DNA of 64,000 nucleotides, from positions 1,736,001-1,800,000 of the forward strand of contig NZ_CP042433.1 of assembly GCF_007970805.1 (NCBI RefSeq). The letters are read 5' to 3'. A program made the position numbers and the translations under genes. Positions 54,176 through 62,336 of the stretch are shown here, one piece after another (position 1 is the stretch's first letter; each line of letters begins with the position of its first letter). The notes under the pieces were generated by a model that made no database searches, was not told the DNA's origin, and was given only the letters and a program-made list of their open reading frames with translations. Source of the DNA: Flavisolibacter ginsenosidimutans. Its GTDB lineage: Bacteria; Bacteroidota; Bacteroidia; Chitinophagales; Chitinophagaceae.

Positions 54176-55786
54176 TTATTTCATTCTTCCTGGGTACAAT
54201 CGTAAATAGACTTCGTATGCCATTGGATTTTTGCCATAGAGTGTATTCAGTCTTTCGTCGGCATGATAAAGCGTCCATTGTCCGCCACCGGCTAATCTTG
54301 AGCCGCCCAATTTGAGCAAATCATAGTTAAAACCCACTGTGAAAGCATTTACGGGGAATACTGCATCGTGACCGTAAACACTTTCATCCAAAGAAAGTTC
54401 TTCAATGCCTTTTTGCACCCATTCGTAACGGCTATGAAATGCTAACTTATTTTTTCTCCATTCCCCTCCTACCAATACCGCGTTTTCTCCGTCATGCTCT
54501 TTTACCTTATTCATGCCCCAAAGTGCCGTTGCATTGAAGGTGCTGTTTGCTGATAAGGATTTGCTGTAGATGGCCGAAGCTGTTGTTCTGTTCACGTCTT
54601 CTTCAGGATGCAAAAGTTCAGGGCTTCTGATAAATCCGTGTGATACCTGCAATGCCCAATTTTCGGTTGGGTTGTACGATAATCTGCCACTCCAGCTATC
54701 AAAGCGTGGCTTATCAAAATTATACCTGTTTTCATCGGGCTCTCTTCCCGTAAAAGATGAACCTTCTAATTTGAACTGACCGTACCGAACGCCAATTGTT
54801 GCGACGCCAAAGGTGACGTGTGTGGCATCTACCCAGTGGTGTGTAATGGGTGCATCGGGATTGTCCATCGCAGAAGGCCGGTGCATGAAGGCAACAGGAC
54901 CTAAAGCCGGTTCTCCGGGATAACCGACATAAACAAATACATCTGCTTTTGGTGACAAGGCTTGTGAATAGCTTACAGATAATTCAGAAAATAAATCATG
55001 GGGATGCTGTCTGTCAACAATTGATTTTCCTTTATAGGCTTCACCGCTTTGAAACAAAAGTGGATAACCGTTGCTTCCTGTGAGTGCGTCGAGTGAGGAC
55101 ATGATGTTGTAGTGAAACAATCCATTCCTTCCTACCTGATGTTGTGCCATGAGCATGATAAAGTTCGGTGCATCTACCTTGCTATCACCTCGTGAACCTT
55201 TGGCCGTAAAGTCCTGATTGTTGTAGCGCAAGAACAAATTGTAGTGCAGCATGTACATCCACTTGGGTGTATGAAACATGTAGCCATACATGGGCGAGGC
55301 ATCGGGAAGCCAGGCAGTGCCAGAACCGTTTCTGCCCATCGGAAGATTGAGAGAATAGGCATGGCTCATGCTCATGTGGTGGCTCATGGGTTCATTCATG
55401 TTCATTCCTTGCATGTCCATGTTATCCATCTTCATTGTGTCAGCTATTTGCATCTTTGGCTTTGTGGTGTCCCTTCCCGTATCCATTTGCATGTGGTCGT
55501 GGTTCATGGGCTTTGCTGTGTCCGTTGGCGGCATGTTCATCGGTTCTTTTTTATCCTGTTGAGAAGGTTGCCGGCTGGGTTGCTTTTGAGGCTGCGGCTT
55601 CGATTGTTTAACGGTGATGGTTTTTTTCACGAGTGTCATTCCGCATTTGGGACAACTGCCGGGTTTCTCCATCTGCACTGCGGGGTGCATCGGGCAGGTG
55701 TAAACAACTTTCTTTTCCTGTGCGGTGACCGCTAAGACAAGGAAGAGACTTGCCATAAGCAGTACTGTTCTCAAACTTCTTTTCAT
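54176..55786 (-). CDS. Outer-membrane protein with N-terminal heavy-metal-binding domain
   Basis: 536 aa from ATG 55786 (second Met; MKRSLRTVLLMASLFLVLAVTAQ). YTCPMHPAVQMEKPGSCPKC at about 29-48 is an HMBD. A Met/His/Asp-rich linker (MNHDHMQMDTG, MDNMDMQGMNMNEPMSHHMSM) resembles copper-binding sequences. The rest is beta-rich with alternating aromatics and ends EVYLRLYPGRMK, like an outer-membrane barrel. Possibly binds and exports or sequesters copper at the surface. This fusion is uncommon enough to note. Confidence 0.78.
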   Translation of the reverse strand: MKRSLRTVLLMASLFLVLAVTAQEKKVVYTCPMHPAVQMEKPGSCPKCGMTLVKKTITVKQSKPQPQKQPSRQPSQQDKKEPMNMPPTDTAKPMNHDHMQMDTGRDTTKPKMQIADTMKMDNMDMQGMNMNEPMSHHMSMSHAYSLNLPMGRNGSGTAWLPDASPMYGYMFHTPKWMYMLHYNLFLRYNNQDFTAKGSRGDSKVDAPNFIMLMAQHQVGRNGLFHYNIMSSLDALTGSNGYPLLFQSGEAYKGKSIVDRQHPHDLFSELSVSYSQALSPKADVFVYVGYPGEPALGPVAFMHRPSAMDNPDAPITHHWVDATHVTFGVATIGVRYGQFKLEGSSFTGREPDENRYNFDKPRFDSWSGRLSYNPTENWALQVSHGFIRSPELLHPEEDVNRTTASAIYSKSLSANSTFNATALWGMNKVKEHDGENAVLVGGEWRKNKLAFHSRYEWVQKGIEELSLDESVYGHDAVFPVNAFTVGFNYDLLKLGGSRLAGGGQWTLYHADERLNTLYGKNPMAYEVYLRLYPGRMK

Positions 55787-55817
55787 GATAATCATTTTCT
55801 TTTCTAAAACTTCCTTT

Positions 55818-56561
55818 CTATAGATGAGTATTATTCAATGATAGTACCGTTAGTAAACTCATTGCAATCATTAATCCATCTTCTATTATGGCAACGGTGC
55901 TCATCGGCAAGTTGAATACGGCACCCAAACAGGCACACCGTATCTTTCTTTTGCTCATTACAGATTGCATTACGCCGATAATACTTACGGACATAACGAA
56001 GAATGTGATTGCATTCGTCACTAACAGGTCGAACCTCGATAAGTATGCTATTCCTAAAGCAAGTTCTACAAAAGCATACACATAGCCCCAGCCTTGCCAC
56101 CTTTTAGCAATAATGTCGTAGGTAGAATAGTTTTCGGCAAAGCCTTTAAGGTCTAACAGTTTGAAAAAAGAGAACACTAAAAAGAAACCGGCCATGAAGT
56201 TAGCCATCCATGTATGTACGTCAAACCTGCCCCTAACAGCTTCAATCAAGAGTGTAGCACCGGTAATGTAAGCACAAATGAGCAGAATAGGTTTGTAGGT
56301 AGCAAACCAAGAGGTTTTGTCTTCGATTGCTTCCGTATGGTGCATTCCACCGTCCGCCTCCGTGATCGTATAGTTACCCGCTTTCCTTAAGGCGTTTTGC
56401 AACTCCTGAACAGGAATGTGCTTTTGCATGGTAATGGTTGCCTGTGGCGAAGTAAGTTGTACGTCTGCCTCTGTTATATCTCCCAGCTTTAGTAACTCAC
56501 TCTTAGCTTTTGCCACACAACCGTTACAAGTCATGCCGCTAATGTTGTAGGTATGTGTCAT
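55818..56561 (-). CDS. HMA metallochaperone fused to a MauE/DoxX-like membrane domain
   Basis: 247 aa from ATG 56561. GMTCNGC at 9-15 is the HMA copper-binding motif with a ferredoxin-like fold after it (to about 70). Then four to five transmembrane helices, with ILLICAYITGATLLIEAV and FMAGFFLVFSFFKLLDLKGF, resemble the MauE/DoxX family. CACLGAVFNLP carries two Cys. It may pass copper or electrons across the membrane. It lies 31 bases before the barrel gene. Confidence 0.85.
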   Translation of the reverse strand: MTHTYNISGMTCNGCVAKAKSELLKLGDITEADVQLTSPQATITMQKHIPVQELQNALRKAGNYTITEADGGMHHTEAIEDKTSWFATYKPILLICAYITGATLLIEAVRGRFDVHTWMANFMAGFFLVFSFFKLLDLKGFAENYSTYDIIAKRWQGWGYVYAFVELALGIAYLSRFDLLVTNAITFFVMSVSIIGVMQSVMSKRKIRCACLGAVFNLPMSTVAIIEDGLMIAMSLLTVLSLNNTHL

Positions 56562-56653
56562 AATATTCGTCTTTATGAACACAAAGCTATTTTCGGCTTG
56601 ATCGGTGACTGTTACACAATCATGGATAAGAGTTGTAAGATTTTGAGGGGCTG

Positions 56654-57709
56654 TTATTGGGAAATTAGAGCGGCTCTAATTTGTTTCTCGTTCTCCCACA
56701 CACAAACAATTTCGCCGTTGTTCTTTGTTTTGATGATTGGCTGAATGCCCTTTCCGAGAACTAATTTTTGTCCTTCTGAATTTAGGACTACGACTTCGCC
56801 CTTTTCTGTCCAGGCATAAACGGGTTTACCGTTCGTTACCGTCACTGTACAGCCTCTGCCGGTTCCAATTTCTCTTTCGGGTTTTCCAGATGCTGCTGCA
56901 AATATTTTTCCTTCTCGCTGCCACACTGTTTGTACCACCCCTTGTCTGCTAACTGCTAAACCACCGCCGTCCATCGGACAACCATTTAGCTTCCAGCTAC
57001 CGGTGCCAAGCTTTTGCGGCTTTGAGAATGTTTTGCCACCGTCTTTGGATTGAGCAAGATACAAGTCTCTGTTTCCGTTCAGCCAGTTGCGAAACATGAC
57101 ATAGACATTGTTGCCCTTTACAACAACAGATGGTTTGCAACACTCGCAAACAGTGCCGTCAGGTGAAGCATAAATGAGAACATTTTTTGACCAAGTTCGG
57201 CCACCGTCAGTTGACCTTGCGCCAACTATTTTATTTCGCCGGTTACCTCTAAGATCAAGCCATACGGCAAAAACACTGTTACCATCAGCAGCCAATCCGG
57301 TAAGCCCTTCTTTTGCAACAGTGTCCACATCATTCACTCTTCCGCCCTTTGTCCAGCGGTCATTTTCTTCTTTGTAAAAAGAATAAATGTTACCGCTTGA
57401 AGTGCAGGCCGTCACGATCAAACCTTTGGTCGTTTCCGCTATTTGCGGGCCTCTTGTCGCAAATGTGTACACATGCGGGATAACAGCAATCAACGCAGGT
57501 TTCAAAAAGTCAGAGGCTTTTTCATTTAGGCAGGAATATAGAATGCTGTCGCCATTACCATAGACCAACTGAACACCGCCACTTCTATCTATCGTAGTGT
57601 TTGGCAATTGGCCGATTGCAACAACAAGATCTTTATCAACTTTAAACTCTCTCCCGGAGCTAAAACAAAGTGCCAAAAAGGCAAAGAAGAAGATTGCAAG
57701 GTTTTTCAT
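56654..57709 (-). CDS. Exported propeller protein with CxCC motif in a copper locus
   Basis: 351 aa, signal peptide of the SFSSGRE type. Asp-box-like repeats (STDGGRTWSKNV, SKDGGKTFSKP) indicate a sialidase-fold propeller. DGTVCECCKPSVVV places three Cys at the top of one blade, a likely metal site. Standard sialidase Arg triad is not evident. Its place between the AraC regulator and HMA gene suggests a periplasmic copper-binding role, not sugar cleavage. Confidence 0.72.
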   Translation of the reverse strand: MKNLAIFFFAFLALCFSSGREFKVDKDLVVAIGQLPNTTIDRSGGVQLVYGNGDSILYSCLNEKASDFLKPALIAVIPHVYTFATRGPQIAETTKGLIVTACTSSGNIYSFYKEENDRWTKGGRVNDVDTVAKEGLTGLAADGNSVFAVWLDLRGNRRNKIVGARSTDGGRTWSKNVLIYASPDGTVCECCKPSVVVKGNNVYVMFRNWLNGNRDLYLAQSKDGGKTFSKPQKLGTGSWKLNGCPMDGGGLAVSRQGVVQTVWQREGKIFAAASGKPEREIGTGRGCTVTVTNGKPVYAWTEKGEVVVLNSEGQKLVLGKGIQPIIKTKNNGEIVCVWENEKQIRAALISQ

Positions 57710-57711
57710 GG

Positions 57712-58272
57712 TTATATTTTATCCAAGGGTTTACGTTTGTTTTGACCAACTTTTTTAAAATGGCTTGCGGTCAGTCCGGTGACTTTTTTAAACTGGTTGG
57801 AAAGGTGTGCAACGCTGCTATAGCCTAATTTGTAGGCGATTTCCGAAAGGCTTAATTCATCATAGATAAGCAGTTCCTTTACTTTTTCAATCTTCTGGCT
57901 GATAATGTATTTTTCTATAGTGATGCCTTCTACTTCGGAAAACAGGCCGCTTAAGTAAGAATAATCTCTGTGCAGGGATTTGGAAAGAATTTCGGAAAAA
58001 TTATGGTGCTCGTCATCCTCTGAATAATGTACTTTTTGGACGATGATGGTCTTTATCTTTTCAATCAACTGCTTTTTTGAATTGTCCAGCAGCTCAAAGC
58101 CTAATGCGCCCAAGTTCATTTCAAGCTTGTCGAGTTTTTCTTTTGGAATATCTGCGTGAGTATGCACTTCGCCCAAACTAACACTGCAGTTATCAATATT
58201 CAGCTTTTGCAACTCCTGTTGCACAGCCAGGATACAGCGATGGCAAACCATGTTCTTAATGTAGAGCTGCAT
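57712..58272 (-). CDS. AraC-family regulator with N-terminal HMA-like CxxC domain
   Basis: 186 aa from ATG 58272. MQLYIKNMVCHRCILAVQQEL has the Cys pair at 10 and 13 of a metal-binding HMA-like fold. The C-terminal AraC HTH pair includes ELLIYDELSLSEIAYKLGYSSVAHLSNQFKKVTG. It is the first gene of the minus-strand copper set, so it probably senses Cu(I) through the CxxC and activates the operon. This small HMA-AraC form recurs with CopB loci in Bacteroidota. It ends two bases from the propeller gene. Confidence 0.88.
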   Translation of the reverse strand: MQLYIKNMVCHRCILAVQQELQKLNIDNCSVSLGEVHTHADIPKEKLDKLEMNLGALGFELLDNSKKQLIEKIKTIIVQKVHYSEDDEHHNFSEILSKSLHRDYSYLSGLFSEVEGITIEKYIISQKIEKVKELLIYDELSLSEIAYKLGYSSVAHLSNQFKKVTGLTASHFKKVGQNKRKPLDKI

Positions 58273-58378
58273 GAGAAGCAAAGCTATACTTTGTGCAGTA
58301 AAGGCATAACCAACATTGATAGGAACGGAAATTGGAACTGTCTTGTCCTAGAATAGCTTTACACTAAGCGGTGTAAAA

Positions 58379-58759
58379 ATGCAAGAAAAAAAGAAGCGGC
58401 GCAACGCGAAGTCGAAGTATTCGCCGGCCGTTGTTCGGGCTGTGCTTTACGATGTACACACGAGTTCACAAACGCTTGCGCAGATTGCAGCTAAAAACGG
58501 ACTTCCAAAAGGCAGCGGTAGCATGATCTCCAAATGGGTAAAGAAGTATTCTTCCGACTTTTCTGCAATGGAAGATTTACAACCCACCATCAGCAACGCA
58601 AATTATTTGCCTCCGGCAGCAAAGAGTAAAGGCGAAAAGGAGCTGCAAAAGCAACTGGAAGAAGCAAGGTGCAAAATCATTTGCCTGGAAACGATGATTG
58701 ATATCGCCGAAAGAGAACTCGGAGTCGACATTAGAAAAAAGTCTGGTACCAAACAGTAA
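58379..58759 (+). CDS. IS3-family transposase OrfA (right copy)
   Basis: 126 aa, same protein as the left copy: HTH (LAQIAAKNGLPKGSGSMISKWV) and leucine-heptad tail. The zero-frame stop lies shortly after the slippery site, so most ribosomes release OrfA and a fraction make OrfAB. Confidence 0.93.
   Translation: MQEKKKRRNAKSKYSPAVVRAVLYDVHTSSQTLAQIAAKNGLPKGSGSMISKWVKKYSSDFSAMEDLQPTISNANYLPPAAKSKGEKELQKQLEEARCKIICLETMIDIAERELGVDIRKKSGTKQ
58735..58741 (+). other. A_AAA_AAG programmed -1 frameshift site
   Basis: In the orfA frame the codons read AGA AAA AAG; the heptamer A_AAA_AAG is the standard IS3-family slippery sequence. After -1 slippage the frame reads GTC at 58741 and remains open into orfB, whose ATG (58870) is in that frame. 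Confidence 0.85.
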
Positions 58760-58869
58760 GTTTTGTAAAAGCGCACTATGCTCTTGGTAGCCTGCAGGAG
58801 CTGTGCGAACTGTTTGGTAAAACACGGCAGGCATTTTACGAAGGCGGCTGGCGAAAAGAAAAACAGTCA

Positions 58870-59673
58870 ATGGAGGCTGCGTTGGTGCTTAAGCAGGTGG
58901 CCTTGATTCGACGAGAGTTGCCGAAAGTTGGCACCCGCAAACTTCAGTACTTACTCAAAGACTTTTTTGTTCAGCATCACATCAAAATGGGCCGGGATGC
59001 GCTCTTTTCTCTTTTAATGGAAGAGGGCTTACTCGTCAAAAAACGAAAGCGAAAAGTAAGCACCACCAACTCCCGGCACCGCTTTCGAAAGTATCCGAAC
59101 CTGGTGCGGGAACTGGAGCTGGTACGCTCAGAACAAGTTTGGGTGAGCGACATTACTTATATCGCCTTGCCGAAAAGTTTCTGTTATCTATCGCTGATTA
59201 CGGATGCTTATTCCAAAAAGATCGTGGGTTATAATCTGGAAGACACACTGGAAACAGAAGGTTGTTTAAAAGCACTTGCGATGGCGCTGAGCACACGATC
59301 TAAAACATCAAAGCAAGGATTAATCCACCACTCTGACCGGGGCATCCAGTATTGCAGCACTGCGTATGTGCAGCTTCTTTTAGCGTCGCATGTCGCTATC
59401 TCGATGACGGAGAAAAGCGACCCCTATGAGAATGCAGTAGCCGAAAGGATCAACGGCATTTTAAAAGAGGAATTTAACTTGAGTAGAACCTTCCAAAATA
59501 TCCACCAGGCAAATAGTGTCGTAGGGGAAAGCATCACACTTTACAACAGCAAACGACCACACAGTAGCATTGGCTATCTGACGCCAGACAAAGCACACAC
59601 AGAAAACGTTGGCTTAACAAAACACTGGAAAACCTACCGGAAAAATGCAATCAATGGAAACAAAGAAGGGTAA
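58870..59673 (+). CDS. IS3-family transposase OrfB (right copy)
   Basis: 267 aa, same protein as the left copy. DDE core in WVSDITYI, HHSDRGIQY, NAVAERINGILKEEF. Functional enzyme is the OrfAB fusion from 58379. Confidence 0.93.
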   Translation: MEAALVLKQVALIRRELPKVGTRKLQYLLKDFFVQHHIKMGRDALFSLLMEEGLLVKKRKRKVSTTNSRHRFRKYPNLVRELELVRSEQVWVSDITYIALPKSFCYLSLITDAYSKKIVGYNLEDTLETEGCLKALAMALSTRSKTSKQGLIHHSDRGIQYCSTAYVQLLLASHVAISMTEKSDPYENAVAERINGILKEEFNLSRTFQNIHQANSVVGESITLYNSKRPHSSIGYLTPDKAHTENVGLTKHWKTYRKNAINGNKEG

Positions 59674-59700
59674 GTATTTTAGCAGCGGCAAAAGTCCTCC

Positions 59701-59821
59701 GTGTAAAGTCCACGCAGGACTATCAACTTCGGATGTAAACTAAAATCAGGACTGATAGATTCTACTGTAAGAAAATGTCAGGACTATCTTTTAATCTGTA
59801 AGGTTTTTTCAGGACGATACA
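59701..59821 (+). repeat. Four iterated copies of the IS end repeat, 31-32-bp period
   Basis: Units begin at 59701, 59733, 59765 and 59796: GTGTAAAGTCCACGCAGGAC, ATGTAAACTAAAATCAGGAC, CTGTAAGAAAATGTCAGGAC, CTGTAAGGTTTTTTCAGGAC, most continuing TATC or GATA. The last is the actual IS terminus. Mirrored at 41104-41224 in the left copy. Confidence 0.85.
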
Positions 59822-59822
59822 G

Positions 59823-59850
59823 ACCCCTGTTTTCACAGGGGTTTCTTTTT
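59823..59850 (+). terminator. Terminator between IS and right recombinase module
   Basis: ACCCCTGT, loop TTTC, ACAGGGGT, then TTCTTTTT. Shared with the left module (mirrored at 41075-41102). It would block IS transcription from entering the recombinase genes. Confidence 0.8.
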
Positions 59851-59925
59851 AAAAATTCTCGAACCTTTCTTGTCCCAAATCTGCCCAAACCTTCCCAAAT
59901 CGGACAGTGCCATAAGCGACCTTCA

Positions 59926-59933
59926 TAGGTTTG
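59926..59933 (+). promoter_or_regulatory. TAGGTTTG -7 element of the right recombinase module
   Basis: TAGGTTTG matches TAnnTTTG, 15 bases before ATG 59949, implying a very short leader. Conserved in the left module. Confidence 0.5.
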
Positions 59934-59948
59934 CTTAAAATTCAACCT

Positions 59949-60194
59949 ATGTCAAAACTTGTAGAGTTGCAGGACTGGCTGCAACAAAATGAAAAAGTCG
60001 AAAAACAAGAAGTGAAGCTGTTTCTCACCGAAAAAGAACTTCGGTCTTACCCCAAATACAAGTACGCCTCGGACGAAGAAGTACAAAATGCGATCCTCAC
60101 CTTTCACAAGCTGGCTCTTGCCTGCTACCAAGCTTTTTGCAAGGAAGAAAAAGCTAGCGAAGCAAAAAATTATGACATCACATCCAAACAATAA
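59949..60194 (+). CDS. Small recombinase-associated protein, paralog family (right, first)
   Basis: 81 aa from ATG 59949. MSKLVELQDWLQQNEKVEKQ, then LFLTEKELRSYPKYKYASDEEVQNAILTFHKLALACYQAFCKEE: clearly homologous to the left small protein, while the DNA diverges right after the shared start. Mixed charged and helical, no known domain. The next gene begins 12 bases on. Confidence 0.78.
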   Translation: MSKLVELQDWLQQNEKVEKQEVKLFLTEKELRSYPKYKYASDEEVQNAILTFHKLALACYQAFCKEEKASEAKNYDITSKQ

Positions 60195-60206
60195 TCCTCA
60201 TATCCT

Positions 60207-60506
60207 ATGGCTAAAGTCATTCAATTACCCAAGCATACAACCGGTTCAAATGGCGAAATCGATATTTCCACACGATTTAAAACCATGCTTGAAAAAAGGC
60301 GAAAAGGGCAAATTGAGCCGCTTACTCCGGAAAAACTTCGTAAACGTCCAGGACTAGAGAAAATCACAGACGAAGATGCTTTAGCGGCAATAGAAACAAT
60401 TAAAAAATTGGCGGCAGTATTCTTCGAAATCGCTTGCCACAAAGAAGCTATTTGCATTGATAATCAACAGGTTGTAAATTTGAACCAAGAAAACAAAGCC
60501 GCATGA
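60207..60506 (+). CDS. Small recombinase-associated protein, paralog family (right, second)
   Basis: 99 aa. An N-terminal part (MAKVIQLPKHTTGSNGEIDI) differs, but EKLRKRPGLEKITDEDALAAIETIKKLAAVFFEIACHKE follows the core pattern of the first small protein. It overlaps the recombinase ATG (ATGA, 60503-60506), so the two are made together. It has no counterpart in the left module. Function unknown. Confidence 0.78.
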   Translation: MAKVIQLPKHTTGSNGEIDISTRFKTMLEKRRKGQIEPLTPEKLRKRPGLEKITDEDALAAIETIKKLAAVFFEIACHKEAICIDNQQVVNLNQENKAA

Positions 60507-62185
60507 CAAACAATGATTTATTCGCACAGTGGGCAAAAAAATCCGATACACCTGTTTTCTCTACTTCACAAAAGAAAGCGGTCGTTTATACCCGTGTTTC
60601 TTCGAAGGAACAATTTGATAAGAACCTAAGCTTAGACTGGCAGAAAAAAGCAATCGAAGATTTTGCCGGTCGAAATGGGTTTGAAATCATGAACTATTAT
60701 GGCGGTACGTATGAAAGTGCGAAGACTGATGGCCGCAAAGAATTTCAAAACATGCTTGATTTTATTAAGAAGCATAAAGGGAAGATCAGTCATATCCTCG
60801 TCTACCTATTGGATAGGTTCAGTCGAACAGGTGGCGGTGCTATCAAACTCGCTCAAGAGTTGAGGGAAAAATATGGCGTTACAATTATTGCGGTAACGCA
60901 ACCTATAGACACGAGCAACCCAGGCGGTGTGTTTCAACAAAACATGCAGTTTCTGTTTTCGCAATACGATAATGAGTTAAGAAAGCAAAGGGCAGTTGCC
61001 GGTATTAAAGAGAATCTGGAACGTGGCATCTGGTGTAAAAAGCCACCGATAGGTTATGACGTTATTCGTACCAACGGAGAACGCAAGATTGTTGTGAATA
61101 AACAAGGAAAGCTAATTCGTAAAGCATTTGAGTGGAAGGCACAAGGAATGAAGAACGAGGAGATTATTGAAAAGCTAAGAGCAATGGGCCTCAAAATTTA
61201 CAAGCAAGCATTGAGCAGGACTTTTAGCAACCCGTTTTACTGTGGCATCATCTCCAACAAAATGTTGAACGGAAAATTGGTTGAAAGCGTTCACGAGAAA
61301 GTTGTCTCCAAAGAACTGTTCCTGGAGGTGAATAATGTTCGTCAGGCGTCTCAAACAAAGTTCGGAACCTACCATAATAAGGAGATTGACACAGTACCCC
61401 TAAAAGTATTTATGTATTGCCCAAAGTGCGAAGCCGGATATACCGGTTACATTGTCAAAAAGAAAAACCTTTGGTATTATAAATGCCGAACAATTGGCTG
61501 CTGCGGTAACAAAAATGCCAAAAGGGTTAATGAGCAGTTCATGGCCTACCTCTCCCAATATGAGATGAAGGATGTCTTTCTGGATGATTTATTGGAAGAA
61601 ATAATTGGATCCTATGACGGTCTGAATGAGGCAAATAAAAGTCAGGAAAAGGTCATCAAAGCTTCCTTGAACGAACTACAAAAGAAGATCGATACGGTGG
61701 AAGAAAAGTACTTTGTGACAGGGGAAATGGGGAAAGAAACCTATGAAAAGCTAATGGCTAAGTACGCGGTAGAAAAGCAAGAAATTACTGCTTCCCTTCA
61801 AACGACGGCAGTAAGCAGTTCGAACCTTGAAAACTACCTTCAAAACGTCGCCTCCTTTTCGTCCAAACTCGCCACTGCATGGAGTTTCAGCCCGGTTAAA
61901 GAAAAAGAAAAATTGCAAAATCTCATCTTTCCAAAGGGAGTTTCCTACTGCGTCGAAAATGAGGCATTTCGAACCACGAAAATAAATTCTGTATTTCAGC
62001 TAAACGCAGACCTGAACAGCGTTTCAGAGGATGACATAAAAAAACAAGGTGGCAAAAAAGCCACCTTGTCCTGTTTAGTCGGGAAGACAGGATTCGAACC
62101 TGCGACCCCCTGGTCCCAAACCAGGTGCGCTACCGGCCTGCGCTACTTCCCGAACCTCGCCATAAAGGCAAGGGCGCAAATGTAG
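60503..62185 (+). CDS. Large serine recombinase (right), C-terminus fused to tRNA region
   Basis: 560 aa. Catalytic Ser in YTRVSSKEQ, LLDRFSRTGGGA with the active-site Arg, recombinase domain (GIWCKKPPIGYDV), zinc ribbon CPKCEAGYTG with CRTIGCCG, then a coiled coil (LNELQKKIDTVEEKYF). Homologous to the left enzyme to about residue 510. From about residue 511 the frame reads into the tRNA-Pro terminator and antisense tRNA (KTGFEPATPWSQTRCATGL), so the last 45-50 codons are not native. The original stop was lost at the junction. ATGA overlap with the small gene upstream gives the start. Confidence 0.9.
   Translation: MTNNDLFAQWAKKSDTPVFSTSQKKAVVYTRVSSKEQFDKNLSLDWQKKAIEDFAGRNGFEIMNYYGGTYESAKTDGRKEFQNMLDFIKKHKGKISHILVYLLDRFSRTGGGAIKLAQELREKYGVTIIAVTQPIDTSNPGGVFQQNMQFLFSQYDNELRKQRAVAGIKENLERGIWCKKPPIGYDVIRTNGERKIVVNKQGKLIRKAFEWKAQGMKNEEIIEKLRAMGLKIYKQALSRTFSNPFYCGIISNKMLNGKLVESVHEKVVSKELFLEVNNVRQASQTKFGTYHNKEIDTVPLKVFMYCPKCEAGYTGYIVKKKNLWYYKCRTIGCCGNKNAKRVNEQFMAYLSQYEMKDVFLDDLLEEIIGSYDGLNEANKSQEKVIKASLNELQKKIDTVEEKYFVTGEMGKETYEKLMAKYAVEKQEITASLQTTAVSSSNLENYLQNVASFSSKLATAWSFSPVKEKEKLQNLIFPKGVSYCVENEAFRTTKINSVFQLNADLNSVSEDDIKKQGGKKATLSCLVGKTGFEPATPWSQTRCATGLRYFPNLAIKARAQM
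62045..62068 (-). terminator. tRNA-Pro terminator
   Basis: Minus strand: CAAGGTGGC, loop TTTTTT, GCCACCTTG, then a run of seven T. Directly follows the tRNA-Pro 3' end. Confidence 0.9.
62079..62152 (-). tRNA. tRNA-Pro (anticodon TGG)
   Basis: Minus strand starts CGGGAAGTAGCGCAGG. Acceptor stem CGGGAAG/CTTCCCG is closed by C1-G72, the usual proline identity pair. Anticodon loop TTTGGGA gives TGG (62116-62118). T arm GCAGGTTCGAATCCTGT. Discriminator A; no encoded CCA. Its 3' end faces the island's right end. Confidence 0.96.
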
Positions 62186-62208
62186 GCGTTTCGTCCAAAA
62201 CCAACAAA
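62177..62208 (-). promoter_or_regulatory. tRNA-Pro promoter
   Basis: Minus strand TTTG (62208-62205), 20-base spacer, TACATTTG (62184-62177): the canonical Bacteroidota -33/-7 pair, 25 bases before the mature tRNA. Confidence 0.85.
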
Positions 62209-62336
62209 CATGAAACAAAACATTTTCAAAATACAATACCGCCTTACAATGCAAACCAATCGCCAGCGCTTTATGAACAACAAGCAATTGTGTCGTGGCC
62301 TGATTATGGCAGCACATTTTTTCTTAACAGTGAAGT

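Larger units (their letters stand above)
58339..59821 (+). mobile_element. IS3-family insertion sequence, right copy
   Basis: 1483 bp, apparently identical to the left copy and inverted relative to it. It starts TGTCTTGTCCTAGAATAGC and ends TTTTTTCAGGACGATACA. The orfA side joins cargo (AraC regulator upstream region); the other end joins the recombinase module. No target duplication. Confidence 0.9.
39080..62040. mobile_element. Symmetrical serine-recombinase island carrying DRT and copper resistance
   Basis: Outward-facing large serine recombinase genes lie at both ends. Each is preceded by small paralogous genes, a shared promoter block and a 1483-bp IS3-family element; the two ends are inverted relative to each other. 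The roughly 15.7-kb interior (42587-58338) holds cargo unrelated to the flanking pectin locus and chromosomal genes. The right junction is near 62030-62045 beside tRNA-Pro. The left junction is not defined precisely. Whether this is one element or two that inserted near each other is open. Confidence 0.65.
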
